A stretch of 48,697 bases of DNA, taken from positions 1 to 48,697 of the forward strand of contig JAEDEG010000003.1 in assembly GCA_016293435.1 (NCBI GenBank), read 5' to 3'. This document shows, piece by piece, positions 24,575-33,014 of the stretch. The stretch is from Clostridia bacterium (GTDB lineage Bacteria; Bacillota; Clostridia; UMGS1810). The notes under the pieces are model-generated. The model was not told where the DNA came from. It did no database searches and was given only the letters and a program-made list of their open reading frames with translations. How positions within the stretch are numbered: position 1 is the first letter of the stretch; each line of letters begins with the position of its first letter. Both the position numbers and the translations under genes were made by a program.

Positions 24575-27187
24575 ATGAAAAAGACAGCTTATGAAATTGT
24601 AGACAGCGTAGAGACTCTTGAGGCAAAAATCAAAAGCGTAAAAGAAGCGCAGGAGATATTTGCAAACTATACTCAGGAGCAGGTTGACAAAATCTTTTTG
24701 GCAGCGGCAACGGCTGCAAACAAAGCAAGAATACCGCTTGCAAAAATGGCGGTAGAAGAAACCGGAATGGGCGTAGCAGAGGATAAGGTTATAAAAAACC
24801 ATTATGCCTCCGAATATATATATAATGCATACCGCAATTCAAAAACCTGCGGTGTGTTGGAAGAAGACAAGGCATACGGCATTAAAAAGATTGCCGAGCC
24901 TATCGGGCTTGTTGCAGCGGTTATTCCTACAACCAACCCTACTTCAACAGCAATTTTCAAAACACTCATTTCGCTTAAAACAAGAAATGGTATAATTATT
25001 AGCCCTCACCCCAGGGCAAAGAACTCGACAATTGAGGCAGCCAAAATTGTTTTGGAAGCAGCGGTTGCTGCCGGTGCTCCCGAGGGAATTATCGGATGGA
25101 TTGATGTTCCGAGCCTCGAAATGACAAATCTTGTTATGAAAGAAGCCGACATAATTCTCGCAACCGGCGGTCCCGGAATGGTTAAGGCTGCTTATTCAAG
25201 CGGCAAGCCTGCTTTGGGAGTAGGTGCCGGCAATACTCCGGCTATCATAGATGATACGGCTGATATTATCCTTGCTGTTAATTCCATCATACATTCAAAG
25301 ACCTTTGACAATGGTATGATTTGTGCATCAGAACAGTCATGCATTGTTCTTGAAAAGGTATATGAAGCCGTAAAGAAGGAGTTTGCGGCACGCGGCTGTT
25401 ACTTCCTTGACCCTGCCGAAACCGAAAAGGTTAGAAAGACTATTATTATAAACGGCGCGCTGAATGCAAAAATCGTTGGTCAATCGGCATATAAGATAGC
25501 AGCTCTTGCAAATGTTACTGTTCCCGAAACAACAAAGATTCTTATCGGTGAAGTTGAATCTGTTGAGCTTTCTGAAGAATTTGCTCACGAAAAGCTTTCT
25601 CCCGTACTTGCAATGTATAAGGCAAAAAGCTTTGACGACGCACTTGCCAAGGCTGAACATCTTATTGCAGACGGCGGTTATGGTCACACATCGTCGATTT
25701 ATATTAATGAAATGACCGAAACAGAAAAGCTCGAAAAATTTACTCATAGAATGAAGACCTGCCGTATTCTTATCAATACTCCCTCTTCACAGGGCGGCAT
25801 CGGCGATCTATACAACTTTAAGCTTGCTCCCTCGCTCACCCTCGGCTGCGGTTCATGGGGCGGTAACTCAGTTTCCGAAAACGTTGGAATTAAGCATCTT
25901 ATAAATATAAAAACAGTTGCCGAGAGGAGAGAAAATATGCTTTGGTTCAGAGCTCCCGAAAAGATATATATTAAAAAAGGTTGTCTCCCTGTTGCACTTG
26001 ACGAACTTAAAAACGTTATGGGCAAAAAGAGAGCCTTCATTGTAACAGACAGTTTCCTTTATAAAAACGGATATACAAAGAATATTACCGACAAACTTGA
26101 TGAAATGGGCGTTGTTCACGAAACCTTCTTTAATGTTGAGCCTGACCCGACGCTTGCCTGTGCTAAGGAAGGTGCAGCTATCATGACAAACTTTGCTCCC
26201 GACTGCATTATAGCTCTCGGCGGCGGATCGGCCATGGACGCGGCTAAAATTATGTGGGTACTCTATGAACATCCCGAGGCTGACTTCATGGATATGGCAA
26301 TGAGATTTTGTGATATCAGAAAACGTATTTATACTTTCCCCAAGATGGGAGAAAAGGCATACTTCATTGCAATTCCCACCTCTGCGGGAACAGGCTCCGA
26401 GGTTACACCGTTTGCCGTTATCACAGATGAAAAAACGGGAGTTAAGTATCCGCTTGCAGACTACGAGCTCCTCCCCAATATGGCAATTGTCGACACCGAT
26501 ATGCATATGACCGCTCCAAAGGGGCTCACCGCAGCATCGGGTATCGATGCGGTTACTCACGCTCTCGAAGCCTATGCTTCATTGATGGCAACCGACTACA
26601 CAGACGGTCTTGCACTGCGCAGCCTAAAGATGATATTTGAAAATCTTCCTGCTGCTTATGACAACGGTCTCACAGATGTTAAAGCGAGAGAAAAGATGGC
26701 AAATGCGGCAACAATGGCAGGTATGGCATTTGCAAATGCATTTTTGGGCGTATGTCACTCTATGGCACATAAGCTTGGTGCTTTTTATCACCTTCCCCAC
26801 GGTGTGGCAAATGCACTTATGATTGATGAGGTGCTGCGCTTTAACGCTTCGGAAACCCCGGTTAAAATGGGTACCTTCTCGCAGTATGATCATCCTCACA
26901 CACTTGCAAGATATGCAGAGGTTGCAGACTATCTCGGTATTAAAGGCAAAAACAATGAAGAAAAGCTCGAAAACCTCATCAAGGCTATAGATGAACTTAA
27001 AGAGAGAGTTGGTATAAAGAAAACCATCAAAGAATACGGTGTTGATGAAAAGGAATTCCTTGCCAAATTAGACAAAATGACAGAACAGGCATTTGACGAT
27101 CAGTGTACCGGAGCAAATCCGAGATATCCCCTTATGAGTGAAATTAAAGAAATGTATTTAAATGCATACTACGGAGGTGAAAGATAA
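24575..27187 (+). CDS. adhE: Bifunctional acetaldehyde-CoA/alcohol dehydrogenase AdhE
   Basis: Reduces acetyl-CoA to acetaldehyde and then ethanol, consuming two NADH. About 870 residues, the usual length. The N-terminal aldehyde dehydrogenase half has the catalytic Cys250 in FDNGMICASEQ. The C-terminal iron-dependent alcohol dehydrogenase half begins near residue 450 and has the nucleotide loop GGGSAMDAAKIMW and the metal-binding GIDAVTHALEAY and CHSMAHKLGAFYHLPHG segments. Enzymes of this kind form spirosome filaments. I chose ATG 24575, preceded by GAGAGGA, over the in-frame 24554. It is controlled by a Rex-type operator. Its stop overlaps the start of the next gene by one base. Confidence 0.97.
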   Translation: MKKTAYEIVDSVETLEAKIKSVKEAQEIFANYTQEQVDKIFLAAATAANKARIPLAKMAVEETGMGVAEDKVIKNHYASEYIYNAYRNSKTCGVLEEDKAYGIKKIAEPIGLVAAVIPTTNPTSTAIFKTLISLKTRNGIIISPHPRAKNSTIEAAKIVLEAAVAAGAPEGIIGWIDVPSLEMTNLVMKEADIILATGGPGMVKAAYSSGKPALGVGAGNTPAIIDDTADIILAVNSIIHSKTFDNGMICASEQSCIVLEKVYEAVKKEFAARGCYFLDPAETEKVRKTIIINGALNAKIVGQSAYKIAALANVTVPETTKILIGEVESVELSEEFAHEKLSPVLAMYKAKSFDDALAKAEHLIADGGYGHTSSIYINEMTETEKLEKFTHRMKTCRILINTPSSQGGIGDLYNFKLAPSLTLGCGSWGGNSVSENVGIKHLINIKTVAERRENMLWFRAPEKIYIKKGCLPVALDELKNVMGKKRAFIVTDSFLYKNGYTKNITDKLDEMGVVHETFFNVEPDPTLACAKEGAAIMTNFAPDCIIALGGGSAMDAAKIMWVLYEHPEADFMDMAMRFCDIRKRIYTFPKMGEKAYFIAIPTSAGTGSEVTPFAVITDEKTGVKYPLADYELLPNMAIVDTDMHMTAPKGLTAASGIDAVTHALEAYASLMATDYTDGLALRSLKMIFENLPAAYDNGLTDVKAREKMANAATMAGMAFANAFLGVCHSMAHKLGAFYHLPHGVANALMIDEVLRFNASETPVKMGTFSQYDHPHTLARYAEVADYLGIKGKNNEEKLENLIKAIDELKERVGIKKTIKEYGVDEKEFLAKLDKMTEQAFDDQCTGANPRYPLMSEIKEMYLNAYYGGER

Positions 27188-27936
27188 TGAAGCTGGATAA
27201 AATTATTGCTGTAAGAACAAACAAAACTGTATATCGTGACGGTGATCTTGCCGTTAAGGTATTCGATTCCGACTTTTCAAAGGCAGACATTTTAAACGAG
27301 GCGCTTAACCAGGCAAAAATAGAGGAAACCGGTCTTAATATTCCCAAAATCAAATCAGTTACCACAATTGATGGAAAATGGGCTATCGTTTCCGAATATA
27401 TTGAAGGGAAAACCCTTGCACGTCTTATGGAAGAAAATCCCGACAAGTTTGACGAGTATTTAGAGCTTTTTGTTGATCTTCAGATGAAAGTTCACAGCAT
27501 GAAAGCTCCGGAGCTTAACAGTCTTAAGGACAAAATGGACAGAAAAATCAGTCAGACCGATTTAGATGCCACAACACGCTATGAGCTTCATACAAGACTT
27601 AACTCAATGCCCAAACACAATAAGGTATGCCACGGTGACTTTAATCCAAGCAATATTATTATAACATCAGACGGCACACCCTATATTCTCGACTGGTCCC
27701 ATGCAACAAAGGGAAACGCCTCGGCGGATGTTGCGAGAACTTATCTTCTTTTCTGGCTTGACGGCAATATTGACGGCGCTAAAAAGTATCTTGATATGTT
27801 CTGCAAAAAAAGCGATACCGCAAGGCAGTACGTCGAAAGCTGGATGCCTATTGTGGCAGCATCGCAGTCGGTTAAGGGAAAACCCGAAGAAAGAGAATTT
27901 TTGCATTCTTGGGTAAACGTAGTAGATTACGAATAA
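27187..27936 (+). CDS. Aminoglycoside-phosphotransferase-fold kinase
   Basis: A 249-residue kinase-like protein of the APH/choline-kinase superfamily. The N-lobe has an ATP-binding Lys in LAVKVFDSDF; the catalytic loop is CHGDFNPSNII (HxDxxxxN pattern) and the metal-binding Asp is in YILDWSHAT. All the residues needed for phosphotransfer appear present. The substrate is unknown; similarity to antibiotic-resistance enzymes is one of fold and does not imply resistance. Its ATG overlaps the adhE stop (TAATG), so it is translated together with AdhE, and two redox proteins follow 20 nt later. A metabolite or protein target tied to fermentation is possible. Confidence 0.82.
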   Translation: MKLDKIIAVRTNKTVYRDGDLAVKVFDSDFSKADILNEALNQAKIEETGLNIPKIKSVTTIDGKWAIVSEYIEGKTLARLMEENPDKFDEYLELFVDLQMKVHSMKAPELNSLKDKMDRKISQTDLDATTRYELHTRLNSMPKHNKVCHGDFNPSNIIITSDGTPYILDWSHATKGNASADVARTYLLFWLDGNIDGAKKYLDMFCKKSDTARQYVESWMPIVAASQSVKGKPEEREFLHSWVNVVDYE

Positions 27937-27955
27937 TAACGAGAGGAAAAGTAAG

Positions 27956-28195
27956 ATGAAAATAACAGTATGTATCGGAAGCTCATGTCATTTAAAAGGC
28001 TCAAGACAGGTTGTTGAACAGCTCCAGTTTCTTATTGCCGAAAACAATTTAAAGGATGAGGTAACGCTCGGCGGTACTTTTTGTATGGGAAAATGTGCCG
28101 ACGGTGTTTGCGTAACGGTTGACGACAAGTTTTGTTCCGTGTCTCCCGACACCGTAGATGATTTTTTCAAAAAAGAAGTTCTTTCAAAATTTTAG
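27956..28195 (+). CDS. Small thioredoxin-like [2Fe-2S] ferredoxin (NuoE/HydC-like), first copy
   Basis: A 79-residue protein of the thioredoxin-like [2Fe-2S] ferredoxin family. The four cluster ligands are Cys6, Cys11, Cys43 and Cys47, in VCIGSSCHLKGS and GGTFCMGKCADG, the CX4C...CX3C pattern of NuoE and of electron-bifurcating hydrogenase subunits. It lacks the longer N-terminal helical part of full NuoE. GAGAGGA lies before the ATG. A paralogue follows 67 nt downstream, then two [FeFe]-hydrogenase-family genes, so it probably carries electrons to or from them. Confidence 0.85.
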   Translation: MKITVCIGSSCHLKGSRQVVEQLQFLIAENNLKDEVTLGGTFCMGKCADGVCVTVDDKFCSVSPDTVDDFFKKEVLSKF

Positions 28196-28202
28196 TACAA
28201 AT

Positions 28203-28234
28203 CAAAGGGGTTGCTGCTTGCATCAGCCCCTTTG
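28203..28234 (+). terminator. Hairpin between the two [2Fe-2S] genes
   Basis: CAAAGGGG (28203-28210) pairs with CCCCTTTG (28227-28234), with extra inner pairing. There is no T-tract immediately after, so it is more likely an attenuating or mRNA-processing hairpin within the operon than a full stop. Confidence 0.5.
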
Positions 28235-28262
28235 TCTTGAAAAAAATTAAAGAGGTGGTTTT

Positions 28263-28520
28263 ATGGTTATTGTACTTGTGTGTATAGGAAGCTCTTGCCA
28301 TCTTAAGGGATCTCAGGAGATTGTCGAAATGCTTCAAAAAGCAGTAAAGGAGCATGGAATTGAAGATGAGGTTACCTTAGGCGGAAGCTTTTGCACAGGC
28401 AAATGTAACCGTGAAGGTGTTACAATACAAGTAAACGATGATATTTATACCGGAATTACTCCGCAGGGCTTTGACAGCTTTTTTAAAGAGCATATCTTAA
28501 GCACTGTAACGAAAAGCTAA
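28263..28520 (+). CDS. Small thioredoxin-like [2Fe-2S] ferredoxin, second copy
   Basis: An 85-residue paralogue of the gene at 27956, with the same four ligands (Cys7, Cys12, Cys44, Cys48) in CIGSSCHLKGS and GGSFCTGKCNREG. The two proteins share long identical stretches such as DEVTLGG, so they arose by tandem duplication. GAGGTGG precedes the ATG. It ends 18 nt before the HydS-type gene. Having two copies suggests distinct partners, for example one for each hydrogenase, but that is inference. Confidence 0.85.
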   Translation: MVIVLVCIGSSCHLKGSQEIVEMLQKAVKEHGIEDEVTLGGSFCTGKCNREGVTIQVNDDIYTGITPQGFDSFFKEHILSTVTKS

Positions 28521-28538
28521 AAAAGGAGACTAAAGCAT

Positions 28539-30215
28539 ATGGCACAATGGCTTAAACTAAAAAAATCCAACTGCAAAAACTGCTATAAATGTATTAGACA
28601 CTGTCCTGTAAAATCCATACGTTTTTCCGGAAATCAGGCTCATATTGTAGGAAACGAATGTATATTGTGCGGTCAGTGCTTTGTTGTTTGTCCGCAAGAC
28701 GCAAAGGAGATTGCAGACGAAACCGAAAAGGTAAAAGTATTAATAAACAGCGGATCTCCTGTTATCGCAAGTCTTGCTCCGTCTTTTATTGCAAATTATG
28801 AGGGAGTCGGCATAGAATCCATGAAAAAAGCACTTAAGAAGCTTGGCTTTTTTGATGCAGAGGAGACAGCTTTGGGTGCAACTATTGTAAAAAACGAATA
28901 CAATCGAATGCTTAAGGAGGATAAACCCGATATCCTTATTTCTTCCTGCTGCCATTCTGTTAATCTGCTTATACAAAAATATTTCCCCGGTACTCTCCCA
29001 TATCTGGCTCATACCGCATCTCCAATGCAGGCACACTGTATGGATATAAAAAAGCGATATCCTGACGCAAAAACCGTATTTATCGGACCCTGCCTTTCCA
29101 AAAAGGATGAAGCCGACTATTACGGAGATATTGTTGATGCGGTTTTAACCTTTGAGGAGCTGACAGAATGGTTTGAGGCCGAAAAAATTACACTCGAAAA
29201 AAATCTTGACAATACCGAAGAAAGCCGTGCCAGACTGTTTCCGACCACCGGCGGAATACTAAAAAGTATGCGCGAACAAATCAAGGGATACACATATATG
29301 GCGATTGACGGTACACAAAACTGTATTGCCGCTCTAAAGGATATAGAAAACGGCAGTATTCACAACTGCTTTATCGAAATGTCAGCTTGCTCGGGAAGCT
29401 GTATTTCCGGACCGGTTATGGAAAAATTCAACCTTTCTCCCGTCCGTGAATTTAAGGCTGTTTCCGAATATGCGGGAGATGCAGATTTTAATATAAAACA
29501 GCCTGAGAAAAAGGAGCTTGAAAAGAATATAGAACCGATTATCAAAAAGCTTCCGACTCCGTCGGAGGATGAAATTCGCTCCGTTCTAAAAACTATGGGC
29601 AAGACAAAAGCTGAGGACGAGCTCAACTGCGGTTCCTGCGGCTACGATACCTGTCGTGAAAAGGCAATTGCAATTTATCAGGGAAAAGCTGAAATTTCAA
29701 TGTGTTTGCCGTTTCTTAAAGAAAAAGCCGAAAGCTTTTCCGATAATATTGTCAACAACGATCCCAACGGAATTATTGTTGTTAACGAAAATCTCGAGGT
29801 TCAGCTTATAAACAATTCTGCCAGAAGGATTTTGAATGTTCGTCATACTTCTGATGTTATGGGTGAACCTATAATCAGAATTATGGACCCGATAGATTTT
29901 GTTAATGTCTTAAATGACGGTCAGCGAATCAATAACAAAAAAATTTACCTTGCCGAATATGAACGCTTTGTGGAAGAAACCATAATTCACGATAATGAAT
30001 ATCACATTATAATTTGTATGCTTCGTGACATTACCGATGAGGAAAATGATAAGAAGAAGCGCGAAAAAATCAGCTCTCAAACAATTGATGTAGCAGACAG
30101 AGTTGTTGATAAGCAGATGCGTATTGTTCAAGAAATTGCATCACTTCTCGGAGAAACCGCAGCAGAAACAAAAATTGCTTTAACCAAGCTTAAGGAGACG
30201 ATTGCCGATGAATGA
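28539..30215 (+). CDS. hydS: Sensory [FeFe]-hydrogenase-like protein with PAS domain (HydS type)
   Basis: A 558-residue protein. Two [4Fe-4S] motifs lie at Cys12-51 (CX2CX2CX3CP twice). The hydrogenase H-domain (about 65-345) has all three H-cluster loops in altered form: SSCCHS (near 139), GPCLSKKDE (near 184) and SACSGSCISGP (near 283-287), instead of the catalytic TSCCPxW and ExMxCxxGCxxGGGQP. An extra [4Fe-4S] domain with CGSCGYDTC (about 363-389) and a PAS domain (about 400-500) follow. This is the layout of group C hydrogenases, thought to sense H2 or redox state. AAGGAG precedes the ATG. It overlaps the phosphatase gene by 8 nt, which fits a signalling pair. Confidence 0.88.
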   Translation: MAQWLKLKKSNCKNCYKCIRHCPVKSIRFSGNQAHIVGNECILCGQCFVVCPQDAKEIADETEKVKVLINSGSPVIASLAPSFIANYEGVGIESMKKALKKLGFFDAEETALGATIVKNEYNRMLKEDKPDILISSCCHSVNLLIQKYFPGTLPYLAHTASPMQAHCMDIKKRYPDAKTVFIGPCLSKKDEADYYGDIVDAVLTFEELTEWFEAEKITLEKNLDNTEESRARLFPTTGGILKSMREQIKGYTYMAIDGTQNCIAALKDIENGSIHNCFIEMSACSGSCISGPVMEKFNLSPVREFKAVSEYAGDADFNIKQPEKKELEKNIEPIIKKLPTPSEDEIRSVLKTMGKTKAEDELNCGSCGYDTCREKAIAIYQGKAEISMCLPFLKEKAESFSDNIVNNDPNGIIVVNENLEVQLINNSARRILNVRHTSDVMGEPIIRIMDPIDFVNVLNDGQRINNKKIYLAEYERFVEETIIHDNEYHIIICMLRDITDEENDKKKREKISSQTIDVADRVVDKQMRIVQEIASLLGETAAETKIALTKLKETIADE

Positions 30216-31380
30216 TTTATGTGCTGAAATCGGATACAGGAGTATAAACCACATTGGAGAGGAGCTTTGCGGAGATCACATTGATGTTGTAAACTCCGGC
30301 GATGGCTCGGTAATAATTGTTCTTGCCGACGGACTGGGAAGCGGTGTAAAGGCAAGCATACTTTCAACCCTTACCTCAAAAATAATTTCAACGATGATGG
30401 CGGCAGGACTTTCCATAGAAGACTGTGTTTCCACAATAGCCGCAACACTTCCTGTATGCTCGGTAAGAAATGTAGCGTACTCAACATTCACGATTATTCA
30501 TATTTCAAATAACGAATATGCCGAAATAATTCAGTATGACAATCCGCAGGTGATTGTATTAAGAGACGGCAAGAACTACGACTACCATAAAGAAGAGATT
30601 GTAATCGGCGAAAAAAAAATACTAAAGTCAAAAATTCGTCTCCGGGAAAACGATTTGTTTCTTTCCATGAGCGACGGATGCCCCCATGCAGGTATAGGCA
30701 TTGCATATAACTTCGGTTGGAAAAGAGAGGATATAATTGATTTTGTAGAAACAATTGAATGTGCCGGCTACAACGCAAAAACTCTTGCCACCATTATTAT
30801 TGACGAATGTAACAAGCTCTACGGCGAAAAGCCGGGAGACGATGCCACAGCATGCGTAGTCAGAATAAGAAAACGCAATCCCATGAATATTTTGTTTGGT
30901 CCTCCGTCAAACAGAGACGACTGTAATAAAATGATGTCACTTTTTTTCTCCAAGGAGGGAAAGCACATTGTTTGCGGAGGCACAACCTCCTCTATTGCCG
31001 CAAAGTATTTGGGAAAAGAGCTTAAAACGACCCTTAATTTTGAGTCGAAGGAAATTCCTCCCATAGCCGAAATAGAAGGTGTCGACTTGGTAACTGAGGG
31101 AGTTATCACCGTAAACAAGGTTCTTTATTACGCTAAAGACTTTTTATCCGATAACAAAGAATATGAGCACTGGGAATTTAGTCGCGACGGTGCTTCCATG
31201 ATTGCCCGCCTGCTTTTTGAGGAGGCAACCGATATTAATTTTTATGTTGGACGAGCAGTTAATCCTGCACACCAAAATCCGGATTTACCTATTAATTTTA
31301 ACATAAAAATGAACCTTGTAAAAGAGCTTTCAGAATGTCTTCAAAAAATGGGAAAAAGAATCAAGGTAAGTTACTTTTAA
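30208..31380 (+). CDS. SpoIIE-type PP2C serine/threonine phosphatase
   Basis: A 390-residue protein. Residues 1-225 are a PP2C/SpoIIE phosphatase domain: VLADGLGSGVKAS holds the first metal Asp, LSMSDGCPHAGIG the second, and EKPGDDATACVVRI the third. The last 165 residues form a second domain (from NPMNILFGPPSNRDDC) with no motif I recognise. I chose ATG 30208, which AAGGAG precedes by 10 nt, over the in-frame TTG at 30202. It overlaps the hydS stop by 8 nt. Phosphatases adjacent to group C hydrogenases are a known pattern, so its activity is probably set by HydS. No matching STAS or anti-sigma substrate is in the window. Confidence 0.88.
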   Translation: MNDLCAEIGYRSINHIGEELCGDHIDVVNSGDGSVIIVLADGLGSGVKASILSTLTSKIISTMMAAGLSIEDCVSTIAATLPVCSVRNVAYSTFTIIHISNNEYAEIIQYDNPQVIVLRDGKNYDYHKEEIVIGEKKILKSKIRLRENDLFLSMSDGCPHAGIGIAYNFGWKREDIIDFVETIECAGYNAKTLATIIIDECNKLYGEKPGDDATACVVRIRKRNPMNILFGPPSNRDDCNKMMSLFFSKEGKHIVCGGTTSSIAAKYLGKELKTTLNFESKEIPPIAEIEGVDLVTEGVITVNKVLYYAKDFLSDNKEYEHWEFSRDGASMIARLLFEEATDINFYVGRAVNPAHQNPDLPINFNIKMNLVKELSECLQKMGKRIKVSYF

Positions 31381-31399
31381 CGGAAGGATTTAATAAACT

Positions 31400-32818
31400 A
31401 TGAGAAAATTTGATACAAAGGTACAGCATTTAAAATATAAAGTTCTGCGTGAAGTTGCACGCTGCGCATGGAACGACACGCTTCTTGAGAAAGTGTCAGA
31501 CATCCCGGAGATGATTGCTCCGGGTCCCGGGCCGACAATGCGCTGCTGCGTGTATAAAGAAAGAGCCATACTTTCAAAAAGGATAAAGCTTGCCATGGGT
31601 GGTGATAAAGAAAACTCCGATATTATTAATGTAATCAGCATTGCCTGCGATGAGTGTCCCATGGGTGGCTATGAGGTTACAAATGCCTGTCGCGGCTGTC
31701 TTGCTCACAGATGTGAAGATGTATGCAAGCGCGGAGCCATAACCTTTGATAATCACCAAAAAGCACATATAGACAAAGCAAAATGCATTGAATGCGGAGC
31801 TTGTGCAAAGGTATGCCCATACAGTGCAATTACTCATAACCAGCGTCCTTGCCAAAGCGCCTGCAAGGTAAAGGCAATTTCTATGGACGAGAATAAGGCT
31901 GCTGCCATTGATCACAGTAAATGTATATCTTGCGGAGCCTGTGTTTATCAGTGTCCCTTCGGCGCTATTATGGACAAATCCTTTATACTTGATGTAATCA
32001 ATTTAATAAAAGAGAGCGAAAACAACACCAAAAACAAGATGTATGCCGTTGTTGCACCTTCAATCTCCAGCCAGTTCACATATGCTAAGCTTGGTCAGGT
32101 CATAACAGGTATCAAAAAGCTTGGATTCCACACAGTAATTGAGGCTGCATTGGGAGCAGATATGGTTGCCGCAGCGGAGTCAAAGGAGCTTTCAGAAAAA
32201 GGATTTTTAACAAGTTCCTGCTGTCCTGCCTTTGTGGATTTTATTAAAAAAAGCTTTCCTGAAATGCTGCCTTTGGTATCGCACAACCTTTCTCCCATGG
32301 CTACTATAGCAAAATATATAAAAGAAATCGACAGCAATGCCAAGATTGTGTTTATAGGACCGTGCACTGCCAAAAAAGGTGAATCACAGCTTGATGAGGT
32401 TAAGCCATATATAGACTCGGTTCTTACCTTCGAAGAGCTTCAGGCACTTTTTGACAGCCGTGATATTGATATTACAACGCTCGATGAGGACGTTTTGGAT
32501 AATGCCTCATATTTTGGCAGAATTTTTGCAAGAAGCGGCGGCCTTTCCGATGCAGTTGCGCAAGGTCTCAAAGAACAAAACCTTGATTTTGATTTAAAGG
32601 CTGTTTCCTGTGACGGTATAGAACAATGCAGAGTTGCTCTTCTTAAGAAAAAGAAAAATATTTTGGATGCAAACTTTATTGAAGGTATGGCATGTATAGG
32701 CGGCTGCATAGGCGGTGCCGGTTGCCTTACTCACGGTGTAAAGGATAAAAATGAGGTAGATAAATACGGAAAAGAGGCTTTAGAAAAAACAATTACAGAC
32801 GCTATCAGTATTTTATAA
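31400..32818 (+). CDS. [FeFe] hydrogenase, group-B-like
   Basis: A 472-residue iron hydrogenase. The N-terminus has a Cys-rich segment (CDECPMGG, CRGCLAHRCEDVC) and two ferredoxin-type [4Fe-4S] motifs (CIECGACAKVCP and CISCGACVYQCP). The H-cluster loops are TSSCCPAF (near 271), GPCTAKKGE (near 320) and EGMACIGGCIGGAG (near 430), with every cluster Cys in place. The loops lack the GGGQP ending of classical group A enzymes and resemble group B enzymes such as Clostridium pasteurianum CpIII. It probably evolves or oxidises H2 with ferredoxin. It follows the phosphatase by 20 nt in the same operon and ends at a strong terminator. Confidence 0.88.
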   Translation: MRKFDTKVQHLKYKVLREVARCAWNDTLLEKVSDIPEMIAPGPGPTMRCCVYKERAILSKRIKLAMGGDKENSDIINVISIACDECPMGGYEVTNACRGCLAHRCEDVCKRGAITFDNHQKAHIDKAKCIECGACAKVCPYSAITHNQRPCQSACKVKAISMDENKAAAIDHSKCISCGACVYQCPFGAIMDKSFILDVINLIKESENNTKNKMYAVVAPSISSQFTYAKLGQVITGIKKLGFHTVIEAALGADMVAAAESKELSEKGFLTSSCCPAFVDFIKKSFPEMLPLVSHNLSPMATIAKYIKEIDSNAKIVFIGPCTAKKGESQLDEVKPYIDSVLTFEELQALFDSRDIDITTLDEDVLDNASYFGRIFARSGGLSDAVAQGLKEQNLDFDLKAVSCDGIEQCRVALLKKKKNILDANFIEGMACIGGCIGGAGCLTHGVKDKNEVDKYGKEALEKTITDAISIL

Positions 32819-32851
32819 TATTGTTTAGTCTTTTTAAATAAGCTATGAAAT

Positions 32852-32902
32852 AAAAAAGAAATGACTCAAATTATTGAAAAAAGATTGAGTCATTTCTTTT
32901 TT
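32852..32902. terminator. Strong bidirectional terminator after the hydrogenase operon
   Basis: The 18-nt arm at 32852-32869 (AAAAAAGAAATGACTCAA) is perfectly complementary to 32885-32902, which ends in TTTTTT. It has A-runs on one side and T-runs on the other and lies between convergent genes, so it should work in both directions. Confidence 0.9.
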
Positions 32903-33014
32903 AAAGCATAAAATAAATTGCATTTTTATTATCAATAAACTTGTTAATAAGCGCAGTTTTGCGGAAACGGCGTCTGCCGTAGATAACCGTAAAGTCAACT
33001 TTTTATTTATTTTA

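Noticed and set aside
25868..26560. 230-residue reverse frame inside adhE
   Set aside because: Shadow of the AdhE alcohol dehydrogenase domain, with low-complexity, Cys/His/Phe-rich translation.
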